Origin: Notolepis coatsorum
Lineage: Eukaryota > Chordata > Actinopteri > Aulopiformes > Paralepididae
Length of the DNA: 64,000 bases
Assembly (NCBI GenBank): GCA_963971535.1
Contig: OZ020591.1
Coordinates: 18,515,877-18,579,876 of the forward strand
Direction: 5' to 3'
Positions 11,763 to 22,220 of this stretch are shown here, in pieces. The notes under the pieces were generated by a model, which saw only the letters and a program-made list of their open reading frames with translations, ran no database searches and was not told where the DNA came from. Every line of letters begins with the position of its first letter. Within the stretch, counting starts at the first letter, position 1. Both the position numbers and the translations under genes were made by a program.

Positions 11763-12238
11763 CGGGCGGCTGATTGGCGCAGTGGGCAAGGCACTCGCCT
11801 CTAACGCAGGAGATGCTGGGTTCGAGCCCAGCTCTCGGCGTTGCTACCGGCTGGCCGGTCGTTCATACTAACACAATTGGCAAGTGTTAGAGGGTGGGAA
11901 AGCCGGTGGGTGGGGATTTGACGTTGTGGACAGCGACTCCTACAGGTCGGTTTGGTGACACCGGTGCGACGGAAGCAGGAAGTGACGGGGGCAGCGTGAG
12001 CCTCCCACGCGTTACTCCTCGCCACTGAGAGATCGAGCTGCTGCGGTCAAAAGATGCGTCAGGCTGCCTCCTTGTGTACCGGAGGGGACACGTGATGCAA
12101 GGCTTCTGTCCTCACTACAACCGACCTGTGGGAGGCATAGTCTAGCAACGTTCAAGACAGGGGAGGGAAGAATTGGATACACGAAATTGGGATGGGAGAA
12201 AAAATAGAAAATGGGGAGAAAAAGTGGATAAAATAAAA
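11763..12238 (+). mobile_element. tRNA-headed SINE (476 bp), full length
   Basis: The head resembles a tRNA: A-box-like TGGCGCAGTGG near 11776 and B-box-like GGTTCGAGCCC near 11818, followed by a body shared with the reverse copies at 12547-13045, 42582-43058, 53757-54176 and 62567-63035. It is flanked by a 17-bp target duplication TATACTTATAGCACACA (11746-11762 and 12239-12255), so it is a clean retroposition into the hAT element. Confidence 0.9.
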
Positions 12239-12464
12239 TATACTTATAGCACACAGTTTGTTGCATTAATGGAATTATAAAACAACAAAAAGAAATTTTT
12301 TAACTTTTTATTGCTGTTTTTACAAAGGAAAACCTCAAACTCTTATGGAGAGGAGAAAAAAGACTGGCTGTGTAGACCTATTTTTAAATAAAACACAGAA
12401 GAGGAGACAAAACACTGGTGTCTGTAGACCTACTTTGAAATAAAACCCTGAACTATGTAAGGGA

Positions 12465-13116
12465 TAATGTATAGCTACGAGGTCATTGTCGCAAAATAAT
12501 TGACCGACACGGAGTTTAGAATACCGAGGCGCCTCGCCGAGGTGTTATTTCTTTTTTTTTGGATCTTTTCCCCCTTCCTTTTTCCTCGGATTTTCTCCCA
12601 TCCCAATGTTAGTCGTTATGCCAATTCCCAATCCCCTTCCTGGTCGCTGCGCACTTACCCCCCACAGTCGGTCTGGGAGAGTGGAGGCTATCACGTGCTT
12701 CCTCCGACACACGTCTAGCCAATCAACCGCTTCTTTTCACCTGGCAGCGCGGACTCTCACTGAGAGGGTGTAACGTGTGGAAGGATCACACTACCCCCCT
12801 TAGATCCTATCCGCGCTGAGCAGGCGCCCCGACCGAAATGTAGGAGTCGCTGTTTACAACGACCCGGACCCACCCCGCCAGCTTTCGTACCCTCTAATAC
12901 AGCCAATTGTATTAGTGTGAACGGCCAGCCAAGCTGGTGACAACGCCGGAGCTGTGAGCTGGATTCGAACAGGCGAATCCAGCGTCTCCGATGTTGGTGA
13001 CGAACGCAATCTCCGCTACGCCACCTGACCGCCCCTGTCACCAAGGTGTTCTAAACGTCAGTGAAGGTCAATTATTTTGCGACAATGACCGAGTATAGGC
13101 TATACATTATCCCGCT
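12465..13116. mobile_element. Short inverted-repeat element (MITE-like) carrying a SINE
   Basis: GGGATAATGTATAG near 12461 and its complement near 13098-13112, together with GTCATTGTCGCAAAATAATT and its complement (12483 and 13067), form inverted ends around a SINE insertion. The superfamily is not clear and I could not fix the exact ends. Confidence 0.5.
12547..13045 (-). mobile_element. tRNA-headed SINE, reverse copy
   Basis: Minus-strand member of the same family. Its tRNA-like head is at the right (complement of GGATTCGAACAGGCG near 12961 and TACGCCACCTGACCGCC near 13017), and its T-rich tail at the left. AGGTGTT on both sides (about 12539 and 13045) is a probable target duplication. It splits the inverted-repeat element around it. 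Confidence 0.85.
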
Positions 13117-13321
13117 TATTACATGGCTAACTTACTAACAATATACCCAATTCATTTTACACCATCGACAAGACGAGATCAAATGCAGACGCAGTTCTGT
13201 TCTGTCGCTCCGCGCCGTCATCGCCGGCAGCCGGCAGGTGTGTCTGATTGGCTGCACTGACGCAGTGTGTGTCAGTGGGCTTGATTGCTACAGCTGCGAA
13301 CAGCGGTCATTATTGCTCGGC

Positions 13322-13355
13322 AGAGGTCCGTTATCGAGTAATAACGGACCTCTGA
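13322..13355. repeat. Perfect short hairpin
   Basis: CAGAGGTCCGTTA and TAACGGACCTCTG form a 13-bp perfect stem with a short loop inside the hAT element. The flanks also contain TTATTACATGGC (13114) and its complement (13403), so a decayed inverted-repeat element may occupy 13114-13415. Confidence 0.6.
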
Positions 13356-13855
13356 CGAGCGCTATTGGCCAATCACAATCAAGCATTTCGGCGAATGTTA
13401 AAACGCCATGTAATAATCAGGTATATTTGAGTCCTTCCCTTATTTGTGGAAAATCTATAAAATAAAAAGTAAATTTTTTGTTGTTCGCAAATTTCTCACC
13501 AGGCATACAGGTAAGCCTGCATCGTTAGTCGTGAAAGCAAATTAATCTGTCCACGCTGAATTAAACCCTCTATTTTCCTCACTTTGCTTTTTTTGGATTT
13601 ATCCATGGTTAGCTTACTGGGGGGTCGGAAACTCAAGATTAGCCACTTGCAGACGGCAGGGAGAGGCGCGGGGTGTGACGTACTGTATATTTTAGTTGAT
13701 GAAATATTTTTTCATTTCAGTGTCACAGTATGTACAATCGATCTCCAAAATAAGAGATTTTTTTTTTTACAAATTTCTTTTTTTAAATGTTTTTAACCAG
13801 GGAGCCGCAGCTGATTGGCCAAAGAGCCACATGTTGCCGACCCCCTGGCTTAGAC

Positions 13856-14699
13856 CGTATTGTGAAAGAGATGTAGGTTGTCTTTATAATCCTTGTATTT
13901 TTCTTCCAGTACACAAAACCGCTGAAGTACAAATCTCCTGTATGTCTCCGACTGGATTACTTATCCTGATCAAGACATGTATTATTTTTTATTTGTTTTA
14001 CGGATTTTGTAAAAAATCTATAAATTGTGTGAAGGCATGAGATACACTGACCAGTGATTTGCTGGATGTGTCTTGAGATATGATGAAATGGGATGTAGGA
14101 ATAAAGACGAGCATTTCTCCTCGACTATGACAGGACTACTTTACACTTGATTGGTGGGGAATCAGCTGCTGTCAAGCAGTTAGGCTAAACGTTACTAAAT
14201 GTTACCTTTGAGATCAAAGTTAGCTTAGCTAACATTAAAACATGTGCAGGTTATTAAGCCTCTGTTTAGCTAACAGATCAATGCTGTTGAGAGCTATTGT
14301 GGAATCATTTGATGAGATTATTCAGACATTCAGATTAGGCAGACAACAGTCTTTGATTAAGGATATAGTTTACTGACAGAATGACATGTTGCAACACGGA
14401 GAGACCTAGCTTACAGCAATGGACCTATAGCCCAGATCTCTGTAGAATGACGAGCTAACAAAGTATTTAAATACAGGAGAGTAGACTAAACTAAGTGGAA
14501 CAATGACATACATAATATGAATTATAGATATGATGTACAGAGATAATGACGTAGAGATAGAAATTATGAAGGTTGCGTGTGTCAGAAAGGGAGATCATAG
14601 ATATTTTGTGCATAATATGTGTACAAGTTGCAAGGGGGGGTGGGGTAATGTGTGTAGATAGATATGTCTGGGACTGAAGGCTATGTGTATGCAATTATG

Positions 14700-14700
<1 letters not shown>
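13856..14700. other. Unassigned sequence
   Basis: About 845 bases of AT-rich sequence to the right of the hAT element. I see no gene, inverted-repeat ends or recognisable repeat here beyond short GTTAGCTTAGCTAAC-type inverted motifs near 14160-14290. Confidence 0.5.
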
Positions 14701-14732
<32 letters not shown>

Positions 14733-14781
14733 ATGTGTGATAGTAAGAGAGACAGGAAGAGAGTGTGTGTGTGTGTGTGTG
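14701..14781. repeat. (GT)n microsatellites
   Basis: Two simple GT runs (14701-14731 and about 14765-14781) separated by a short purine-rich piece. Confidence 0.9.
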
Positions 14782-14857
14782 TTAGAAAGAGAGTAGTTGA
14801 GCCTTGTGTGATCTAATCTCCTCCATACTCATGTGTATAAAGTGATGCCAGCCTCCT

Positions 14858-15560
14858 TGTCTCTCTGATCATGTTAGTACAGTAACTAGGCTGCACTAGT
14901 CTCTTTGATCAGTACAGTAACTAGGCTGCACTAGTCTCTTTGATCATGTTAGTACAGTAACTAGGCTGCACTAGTCTCTTTGATCAGTACAGTAACTAGG
15001 CTGCATAGCGGCACGGTGGTGTAGTGGTTAACACTGTCGCCTCACAGCAAGAAGGTCCAGGGTTCGATTCCCGCTTGGGGACCAGGTTTCCATGATGCCA
15101 GGTACTCAGGTGGGGTATCTCCCAGGCCTTTCTGTGTGGAGTTTGCATGATCTCCCCGTGCTTGCAAGGGTTTCCCGCCCGATAAGATAAACCCAATGGA
15201 AAAACATGCACAACAACAGATCGCTAACGCTGTGGCGTCCTTGACGAAGACGGACAGGAGCACTTGGATTGGTCCCCGGGGCGCGGCTCACGTTGACGCC
15301 CTATCTGCTCCCGGCTGCCCATGGGGGGGGGGGGGAGGACGACGGGATGGGAAAAGTGCAGAGAGACATTTCATCTGCGACTCAGTGCATGCGTGTGTTC
15401 CTGTGGGTCGCCCATCTCGCGTGTGTGTGTGTTAAACTGCATGACAAATAAAGACCTCTAGTCTAACCAATTATTATTAGTCTCTCTGATCATGTTAGTA
15501 CAGTAACTAGGCTGCACTAGTCTCTCTGATCATGTTACAGTACAGTAACTAGGCTGCACT
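14858..15560 (+). repeat. 40-bp dispersed satellite, split by a SINE
   Basis: Unit reads approximately GATCATGTTAGTACAGTAAC plus TAGGCTGCACTAGTCTCTCT. Some copies lack 7-8 bases around ATGTTAGT, giving about 33 bp. Copies occupy 14858-15004 and 15477-15560 on either side of a SINE. The same unit, inverted, is at 26265-26405, 50705-50774 and 51473-51645. Confidence 0.85.
15005..15476 (+). mobile_element. tRNA-derived SINE, second family
   Basis: The head GGTGGTGTAGTGGTTAACAC followed by GGTTCGATTCCC is a tRNA-like A/B-box promoter of a family very common in fish. The body includes the conserved CCTTTCTGTGTGGAGTTTGC block. The tail ends AAATAAAGACCTC. It differs from the SINE family at 11763-12238. 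It lies within the 40-bp satellite. Confidence 0.85.
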
Positions 15561-15786
15561 AGTATCACAAACAGTACTGTATTTGCAAATCTGGTATGTC
15601 ATGTATAGATGTAGCAGTACTGTCTATCTGTATGTCATATATGTTATGATGAATTGAAAATCGGGGGACCCTGATGTAAACAAGACGAAAGTCTTTCTCT
15701 GGTCTGCATCTCCTTAACAATTGTATGTATTGAGCTGTACTGTACCCATTCTGCAATCTGTTAATACAGTTTTCAATCAATCAATC
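15561..15786 (+). mobile_element. LINE 3' tail fragment
   Basis: Tail of the (TCAA)n LINE family, heavily 5'-truncated, from TATCACAAACAGTACTG to TCAATCAATCAATC. Confidence 0.8.
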
Positions 15787-16330
15787 AGGCCCCTGTAAAT
15801 ATCCTAACCCAACCCCCTCCAATGTACAGTCATTTACCTAGTATGGTTTTGTCAATAGTCCAATGTACAATTTTGTTTGTTTGTACAGAGTCTCCCCCCC
15901 CTCAATGTACAGTTTTGCTTGTTTATACAGTGTGCCCCCCCCCCCCCCCCCCCAACCACCTCCAATGTAAATTACCCAGTATGGTTGTCAATATCCCAGT
16001 GTACCCAACCCCCCCCACCCAACCTCCTCCAATGTACAGTTTCTACGTCAAATGTATATACTCCCTTTTCTTGACTCCTTCTGTATCACAAACATTACTG
16101 TATTTGCAAATCTGGTATGTCATAAATGTATAGATGTAGCAGTACTGACTATCTGTATGTCATGTATGTCATATATGTCCTGATGAATTGAAAATGGGGG
16201 ACCCTGATGTAAACAAGACGAAAGTCTTTCTCTGGTCTGCATCCCCTTAACAATTGTGTGTATTGAGCTGTACTGTATTGTACCCATTCTGCAATCTGTT
16301 AATAAAGTTTTCAATCAATCAATCAATCAA
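15787..16330 (+). mobile_element. LINE 3' tail
   Basis: Second, directly adjacent copy of the same tail family, including its internal C-runs separated by CAATGTACAGT motifs, ending in (TCAA)n. The short frames in the C-rich part are not genes. Confidence 0.8.
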
Positions 16331-16741
16331 GCCGACAAACATAGTTGCTGCCTAAACAATATCCAGGTAAGATGGCGGACGGTTATCCTATGATTTATGG
16401 CGTAATGTCGCATCTAATGTTTTATATATGGCAGCACTGCTGGTCTAACTGTTGGGTACATTATTTAAGGTTAGGCAATATGAAATACCGTAATCACAAA
16501 CGGGAACATATACCTATTGATCAAAGAATAATGTCCAAAGGACCTTCTGATTAAACAAACCTGCTTTGTGTTTCTTCATCTCACTTTCACAACACTCTGA
16601 AGTTTACGGCCAGTCTCGACTCCTCCTTAGTTCAGATGTGTCTCCAGCAGCTGCAGTTAGTCCGTTCTTTACACGATCACTGCATCTAGATCTGTTCAGA
16701 GAGTTAACGTTAGAGATTAGCAGCGTTAGCTCGTTATAGCC

Positions 16742-18591
16742 TTCTTCTTCTTCTTCTTATTGAGGTTTAACGGCGGCCGACCACTTGTTAGGGTATGTGC
16801 CGCCATCTACTGGTATCCTTTACCTCCTACAAAACCCAATTCCCCTCACCTTCTTGGAGTGCAACTAACGCTGCTACTTCCCAATTGAGCCCCCCTCTGC
16901 GAGACACTCCTTGCCCCCTGCTGCCTGACTCTGTACACCTTGGTCACCCGCTGCCCCCTTATTCAATTCCTTAACCACCTCCTCCAATGTCAGACCTTCC
17001 ATACCCAGATGTTGAACCGCTATCCTAACAATCATCTTTGTTCTATCTGTTCTACCCTCAATCTTTGCCGCAGTATTAATTACCCCTGCCACGAAGCCCA
17101 CAATACTCAATTTCTCCTCCCACACCCTCTCTCTATCCTCCTGCCCTACCCTTTCTGCCAACTGCCCTTCTACAAACCCCTGCACCCTAACTTGACTTCC
17201 TTGTCCCACCCTCCTAGCCGCCTCTGCATACGACAACTTACCCTCCCTTCTAACACTCTGAACCACTACCTCCCTCTTCATCACCTCACACCCCCTAAAC
17301 GCTACACTATGCTCCCCTCCACAACTACAACACCATAGCTTCACTCCCTCTCCACACTTCCCATAGTCATGCTCCCCGCCACACCTAGCACACCTCTGTC
17401 CCTTCCTACATGAAACTGCTATATGACCAAATTCCTGGCACCTGTAACATCTCAGAGGACTCTGAACAAATTCCCTAACCCTATACACCCCACTCCCTAC
17501 ATACACCTTACTTGGAACAACCTCACCTTCAAACTTAATCACAACCGTCTCCGTCACTACCCTATCTGCCCCCCTCTTCATCCTTTCTGCACCATTAACT
17601 TTCCCATTACGCACATCTCTCCCCAACTCTTCCACCAGCTGCTCTACGCTAACCTCCACCGAAACCCCAGCTATCACCCCCTTACATCCCCCCTCCCTCT
17701 TCTCCCCTACTCTCACAACCTTAATTATACCCACCCCTCCAATGCTCCTCATCTTCCCAGCCCTCTCCACCTGATCCACACTAACACACCCTACGGCCAG
17801 ATTCCCATCCTCCAAAACTCTCGCATACCTTACCTCCCCTAATTGCTTACCTATGAGTTTGGGCAACTCGAAAAATCCTAATTTCCGCACTCCCCCCTTC
17901 CCCTCAAACCTAACCACTATATGAATCACTTCTGCAACACCATTACCTACACCCTCGCCTTCTGACCCACTCGAGCTATCTCCCCTACCCTTCTTCCTCT
18001 TTATCCCCTTCCCACTGTCCCTGCTCCTCTTCTCCACCTTACTCCACCCTTCTCCCCCGCTCTCACCCCCCTCCATACTTTCACCATCTGACTCCCTTCC
18101 CCTGTCACTACCATCCCCGTCCCTACCGACACCTCCCTCGCTCTCACTACCCGCCCCAGCTCCCAGCGGCGAAAGCAGTTCATCATGGATCAGCAAGGCG
18201 GCCACATCCACCTCCTCGTAACCGATAAAGCCGTCTAACACGACCCGGCACTTTTCACCGTCGATCCAGGAAACAACCCCCGGGTACCTCGCGCCTTCCC
18301 CCGAAATGTCAGCTATACAACGGGATCCCACCCTCCACTCCGGTGCCGCCTCCACTTCTCCGCACAACTTTCTGTCATCAACTTCCAAACTCCGCGCCAG
18401 TATCCTCTCGTCTATGCTCTCGTCCATCCGCCGACACACTTCCTCCCAATCCTCAGACCCTCCCCCGCCCTGCTTCGACTCCGCTTCCTCTCTCCGAGCG
18501 ACCGGGTCCAACCCTCCTCCGTGCCTTCCTCCTCTCACCGACGCCATTACACCACCACGCTGTCTGCACCGACTGCCGACAGAAACAAGTC
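16742..18591 (-). mobile_element. ORF1-only non-LTR retroelement (1850 bp)
   Basis: Inserted between two copies of a 14-bp target duplication AGCTCGTTATAGCC (16728-16741 and 18592-18605). The 3' end, at the left, is a (GAA)n tail seen as (TTC)n at 16742-16757, as in I/Nimb-type LINEs. The 5' leader is only about 44 bases before the ATG at 18547. It holds one intact gene for a Gag-like ORF1 and no endonuclease or reverse transcriptase, so it is either internally deleted or a non-autonomous ORF1-only element moved in trans. The other arm of the inverted duplication preserves the uninterrupted target. Confidence 0.85.
16874..18547 (-). CDS. Tudor-domain Gag-like ORF1 protein (557 aa)
   Basis: Intact frame on the minus strand. 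Residues 70-118 read as a SMN-type Tudor domain: WRVGSRCIADISGEG, then RYPGVVSWID, then CRVVLDGF and an acidic end. Against SMN, two of the four aromatic cage positions appear kept as aromatic (Y88, F107) and two replaced by I and L. Then follow a Ser/Gly/Asp-rich linker with a basic KRKK cluster (about 183-186) and an RRM-like stretch (about 205-265). Three zinc knuckles come next: C367/C370/H375/C380, C386/C389/H393/C398 and C407 or C406/C409/H413/C420. The C-terminal tail includes a LSYAEAARRV motif typical of LINE ORF1. Expected role by family: binding element RNA in a ribonucleoprotein. The Tudor part suggests contact with methylarginine proteins; that is inference. Confidence 0.85.
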   Translation of the reverse strand: MASVRGGRHGGGLDPVARREEAESKQGGGGSEDWEEVCRRMDESIDERILARSLEVDDRKLCGEVEAAPEWRVGSRCIADISGEGARYPGVVSWIDGEKCRVVLDGFIGYEEVDVAALLIHDELLSPLGAGAGSESEGGVGRDGDGSDRGRESDGESMEGGESGGEGWSKVEKRSRDSGKGIKRKKGRGDSSSGSEGEGVGNGVAEVIHIVVRFEGKGGVRKLGFFELPKLIGKQLGEVRYARVLEDGNLAVGCVSVDQVERAGKMRSIGGVGIIKVVRVGEKREGGCKGVIAGVSVEVSVEQLVEELGRDVRNGKVNGAERMKRGADRVVTETVVIKFEGEVVPSKVYVGSGVYRVREFVQSPLRCYRCQEFGHIAVSCRKGQRCARCGGEHDYGKCGEGVKLWCCSCGGEHSVAFRGCEVMKREVVVQSVRREGKLSYAEAARRVGQGSQVRVQGFVEGQLAERVGQEDRERVWEEKLSIVGFVAGVINTAAKIEGRTDRTKMIVRIAVQHLGMEGLTLEEVVKELNKGAAGDQGVQSQAAGGKECLAEGGSIGK

Positions 18592-18911
18592 AGCTCGTTA
18601 TAGCCGCAGACAACGAGGTGAAGCCATTGAGTGTGATGCCCCTGGTGGCTAGGACGAGATACTGCATGGCATTTCCGTATTTCCTGGTGACGTCAGGGAG
18701 GGCGGGACCAATCAGCTACGTCACGCAGCACCCCCACGCCGCGCCCCTTTGGAAATAAACAGCAGCAGATATTTAAATAGAAATCTCTTTAAATGTTTTT
18801 ACCGCTGTTTGTTGTTATTTCTGGTAGACAAAAAGCACACCTGGCCCACAGGAGTATCAACTGGATTAACACAGGTCCTTGTTTTGTTGCATCTTTTAAG
18901 AGCATTATAAC

Positions 18912-19615
18912 CCCAAAGCTGTAAAGGAATGTGGATCACTACCCACTTTCAAAACCTCTCTCAAGGGACACCTACGGGAGACTGCAATTCAACACTGGCC
19001 CCTGTAAATATCCTAACCCAATCATTCCAACCCACTCCAATGTACAGTCATTTACCTAGTATGGTTTTGTCAATAGTTCAATGTACAATTGTGTTTGTTT
19101 GTACAGTGTCTCCTCCCCCCCCCCCCTCAATGTACAGTGTTACTTGTTTATACAGTGTGCCCCCCGCCCCCCCCCCCCCCCCCAACCACCTCCAATGTAA
19201 ATTACCCAGTATGGTTGTCAATATCCCAATGTACCCAACCCCCCCCACCCAACCTCCAATGTACAGTTTCTACGTCAAATGTATATACTCCCTTTTCTTG
19301 ACTCCTTCTGTATCACAAACAGTACTGTATTTGCAAATCTGGTATGTCATAAATGTATAGATGTAGCAGTACTGACTATCTGTATGTCATGTATGTCATA
19401 TATGTCTATATGAATTGAAAATGGGGGACCCTGATGGAAACAAGACAAACGTCTTTCTCAGGTCTGCATCCCCTTAACAATTGTATGTATTGAGCCGTAC
19501 TGTATTGTACCCATTCTGCAATCTGTTAAATAAAGTTTTCATTCATTCATTCATTCATTCATTCAAATAAAGTTTTCATTCATTCATTCAAGGGATTTCA
19601 TCTACTACAGCATTT
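18912..19615 (+). mobile_element. LINE 3' tail with C-terminal ORF2 remnant
   Basis: Begins in the codons for the conserved end of ORF2 (CCAAAGCTGTAAAGGAATGT) and runs through the C-rich tail to a (ATTC)n end at about 19541-19590. It is the same family as 15787-16330, but its terminal repeat has changed from TCAA to ATTC. Confidence 0.8.
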
Positions 19616-19624
19616 TCCTTTGGC

Positions 19625-19625
19625 G

Positions 19626-19691
<66 letters not shown>

Positions 19692-19950
19692 AATGAACAG
19701 ATTGCAGAATGGGTACAATATAGTACAGCTCAATACACACAATTGTTAAGGGGATGCAGACCAGAGAAAGACTTTCGTCTTGTTTACATCAGGTCCCCCA
19801 TTTTCAATTCATCATAACATATATGTTAAACAAAGTTTTGAAAAAAAAAAAAAATAACATATATGACACACATGACATATAGATAGACGGTACTGTTACA
19901 TCCAGACATTTATGACATAACAGATCTACAAATATACTGTTTAAGACTAC
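19625..19950 (-). mobile_element. LINE 3' tail, reverse copy
   Basis: Starts with a long (TTGA)n run (19625-19690), then the conserved tail in reverse. It forms a tail-to-tail pair with the preceding copy. An A run near 19842-19854 marks a small internal insertion or duplication. Confidence 0.8.
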
Positions 19951-19999
19951 AACGCCTGTCATATAGACCCTGGCGTTGGAAACTTTGATTAATTAAGTC

Positions 20000-21890
20000 C
20001 TGTGCTAACCAGCTAGCCCCAGTGTTCACCACCATATTCAATCTATCCCTGGCTGAGTCCGTGGTACCCGCCTGCTTCAAAGTGTCCACCATAATCCCGG
20101 TACCAAAAAAATCCTCTCCAGCAGGCCTTAATGACTACAGACCGGTGGCACTCACCTCTGTGGTCATGAAATGTTTTGAGAGGCTGGTCAAGGATTACAT
20201 TTGTGCCTCCCTCCCCAGTGATATGGACCCTTTGCAATTTGCATACAGGTCAAACAGGTCCACTGACGATGCGGTCTCCCAAGTACTGCACAGCACCCTC
20301 TCTCACCTGGACCGACAGAAGGGGGGCTATGTGAGACTTGTTGTTCATTGACTATAGCTCAGCAACACCATAGTCCCGACTCCCCACCAGACCGGTGGAC
20401 AAGCTGATTGAGCTGGGTCTGAGCTCCGCTCTGAGCGCCTGGATACTGGACTTTCTGAGTGAAAGGCCTCAGGCGGTCAGGGTGGGGGGTCAGACCTCCA
20501 ACACCATCACCCTGAGTATCGGGTCCCCCCAGGGCTGTGTTCTGAGCCCCCTGCTGTATTCACTCTACACACATGACTGTGTGGCCAAGTTCAGCTCCAA
20601 CTCCATAGTGAAGTTTGCGGACGACACAGTGGTGGTGGGGCTGATCTCTGACAACAACGAGAAGGCCTACCGGGAGGAGGTTGATGCACTGGTGTCAGGA
20701 CAACAGCCTGCTCCTGAACATTGGTAAAACCAAGGAGCTGGTCGTGGATTTTAGGAGAACACAGCAGGGGACACACACACCACTGTGGATAAACAGGGCT
20801 ACCGTGGACAGGGTGAGCAGCTTTAAGGACCTGGAGGTCCACATCTCAGAAGACCTGACATGGACAACACACATAGACTCAGTCGTAAAGAAGGCGAAGC
20901 AGCGCCTCTACCACCTGAGAAGGAAGTTCAGAGTATCGGGGAAGATACTCCAGTCCTTCTACTCCGGAGATGTAGAGAGCATCTTGACTGGAAACATCAC
21001 TGCCTGGTATGGAAACAGCAAGGCACAGAGGACCTGACATGGTCAACACACATAGGCACAGTAGTAAAGAAAGCGAAGCAGCGCCTCTACCACCTGAGAC
21101 AGTTAAGGAAGTTCAGAGTATCGGGGAAGATACTTCAGTCCTTCTACTCAGGAGCTGTAGAGAGCATCTTGACCGGAAACATCACTGCCTGGTATGGGAA
21201 CAGCACGGCACAGGACAAGAAGGCCCTACAGAGTGTGGTGCGCTCAGCCGAGCGTACCACGGGTATTGCGCTACCTCCCCTGCAGGCTCTATACAACAAG
21301 AGGTGCAAATCCAGAGCCTGCAGGATAATGAAAGACCCCCACCACCCCAATAACAGCCTGTTCCAGCTGCTGAGGTCAGGCAGACGCCTGCGAATTCTAG
21401 AGACTAAGACGGAGAGGCTTAGGCTAAGCTTCTTCCCCCAGGCCATCAGAGCCTTGAACAATGAACATTGAGAGACACAGAAACTGAACTATCCACACAC
21501 AAGTACATACACGACACGCACGCTGAGCACGCTCACACACTAGCAGCCACTTTAACACTCATGCCGCACACACGCACACTTATGGCCAGAGGAAAGGCCA
21601 CTTAAAATAGTATATCATCAGGAACAGTGTATTGCACTACTAAAGCTAACTAGCATGTCCTATATGCTCTGTAAATACTAATGTACAGATACCGAGATGG
21701 CACACCATGTACCTGTTTATTGCACTGTTTTATTGGATTCTATTAATATGTTGTACCACTGTATTTTATTGGATTCTATTACATGTTGTACCACTGTATT
21801 GCACATCGTCGCGGGCAAGACCAGCCGCATTTCATTGTATACCTGTATGCCGTGACAATTAAAACTCTTGAATCTTGAATCTTGAATCTT
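20000..21890 (+). pseudogene. Degraded LINE reverse transcriptase with 3' tail
   Basis: Frames at 20022-20351, 20395-20727, 20681-21037 and 20860-21471 join into one broken reverse transcriptase. Visible motifs are the finger region [39 protein letters not shown], the catalytic FADDTVV near 20616, and the thumb region KELVVDFRRTQQG. At least two frameshifts separate the pieces. A segment of about 177 bp is duplicated (20852-21029 and 21030-21205). The 3' UTR ends in AATTAAAACTCTTGAATCTTG repeats of TTGAATC. No endonuclease is present, so it is 5'-truncated. Confidence 0.85.
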
Positions 21891-22220
21891 GACAAGAAGG
21901 CCCTACAGAGAGTGGTGCGCTCAGCTGAGCGTACTACAGGTATTGCACTACCACACCTGCAGGTCTTATATAACAAGAGGTGCAAATCCAGAGCCTGCAG
22001 AATAATGAAAGACACACCAGCACACCAGCAACTGGGATAGAGAGACTTCGGCTCAGCTTCTTCCCCCAGGCCATCAGAGTCTTGAACACTGAACTCTCCA
22101 CACACAAGCACACATGAGCACACACACAACACACATACACTCACAGACTAACAGTCACTTTAGCATGAACACACACACACACACATGCTGCACACGCTCA
22201 CACTCAACGGTCACTTTACA
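21891..22220 (+). mobile_element. Second fragment of the same LINE
   Basis: Repeats the last part of the ORF (GACAAGAAGGCCCTACAGAG onward) with deletions, followed by CA-rich 3' sequence. It abuts a reverse-oriented, different LINE. Confidence 0.75.

Larger units (their letters stand above)
2073..13847. mobile_element. hAT-type DNA transposon hosting nested insertions
   Basis: The ends are imperfect inverted repeats (CAGGGGTCGG at 2073; complement of CCGACCCCCTG at 13837-13847), each followed by AAAGAGCC and GGAGCCGC blocks. An 8-bp target duplication GCTTAGAC flanks it (2065-2072 and 13848-13855), diagnostic of hAT elements. No hAT transposase frame is visible, so it is non-autonomous. Without the gypsy insertion (2182-11639) and the two SINEs it would be about 1.3 kb. 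The sequence outside the inserts is AT-rich and otherwise featureless. Confidence 0.8.
16331..18752 (-). repeat. Left arm of an inverted duplication, split by a non-LTR insertion
   Basis: 16331-16741 plus 18606-18752 match, in reverse complement, 25700-26264. The arms are nearly identical with scattered substitutions. The left arm is interrupted at AGCTCGTTATAGCC by the ORF1-only retroelement. The + strand of the right arm has a GC box, CCAAT and CRE-like motifs, so the duplicated unit may be a gene promoter with 5' exon. Confidence 0.85.

Noticed and set aside
11763-11850. Functional tRNA gene
   Set aside because: A and B boxes are present but it is followed by a SINE body and flanked by a target duplication, with no clean cloverleaf.
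16940-17842. 132 and 139 aa frames opposite the Tudor-gag ORF
   Set aside because: Pro/Thr/His-rich shadows of the minus-strand Glu/Gly-rich gene.
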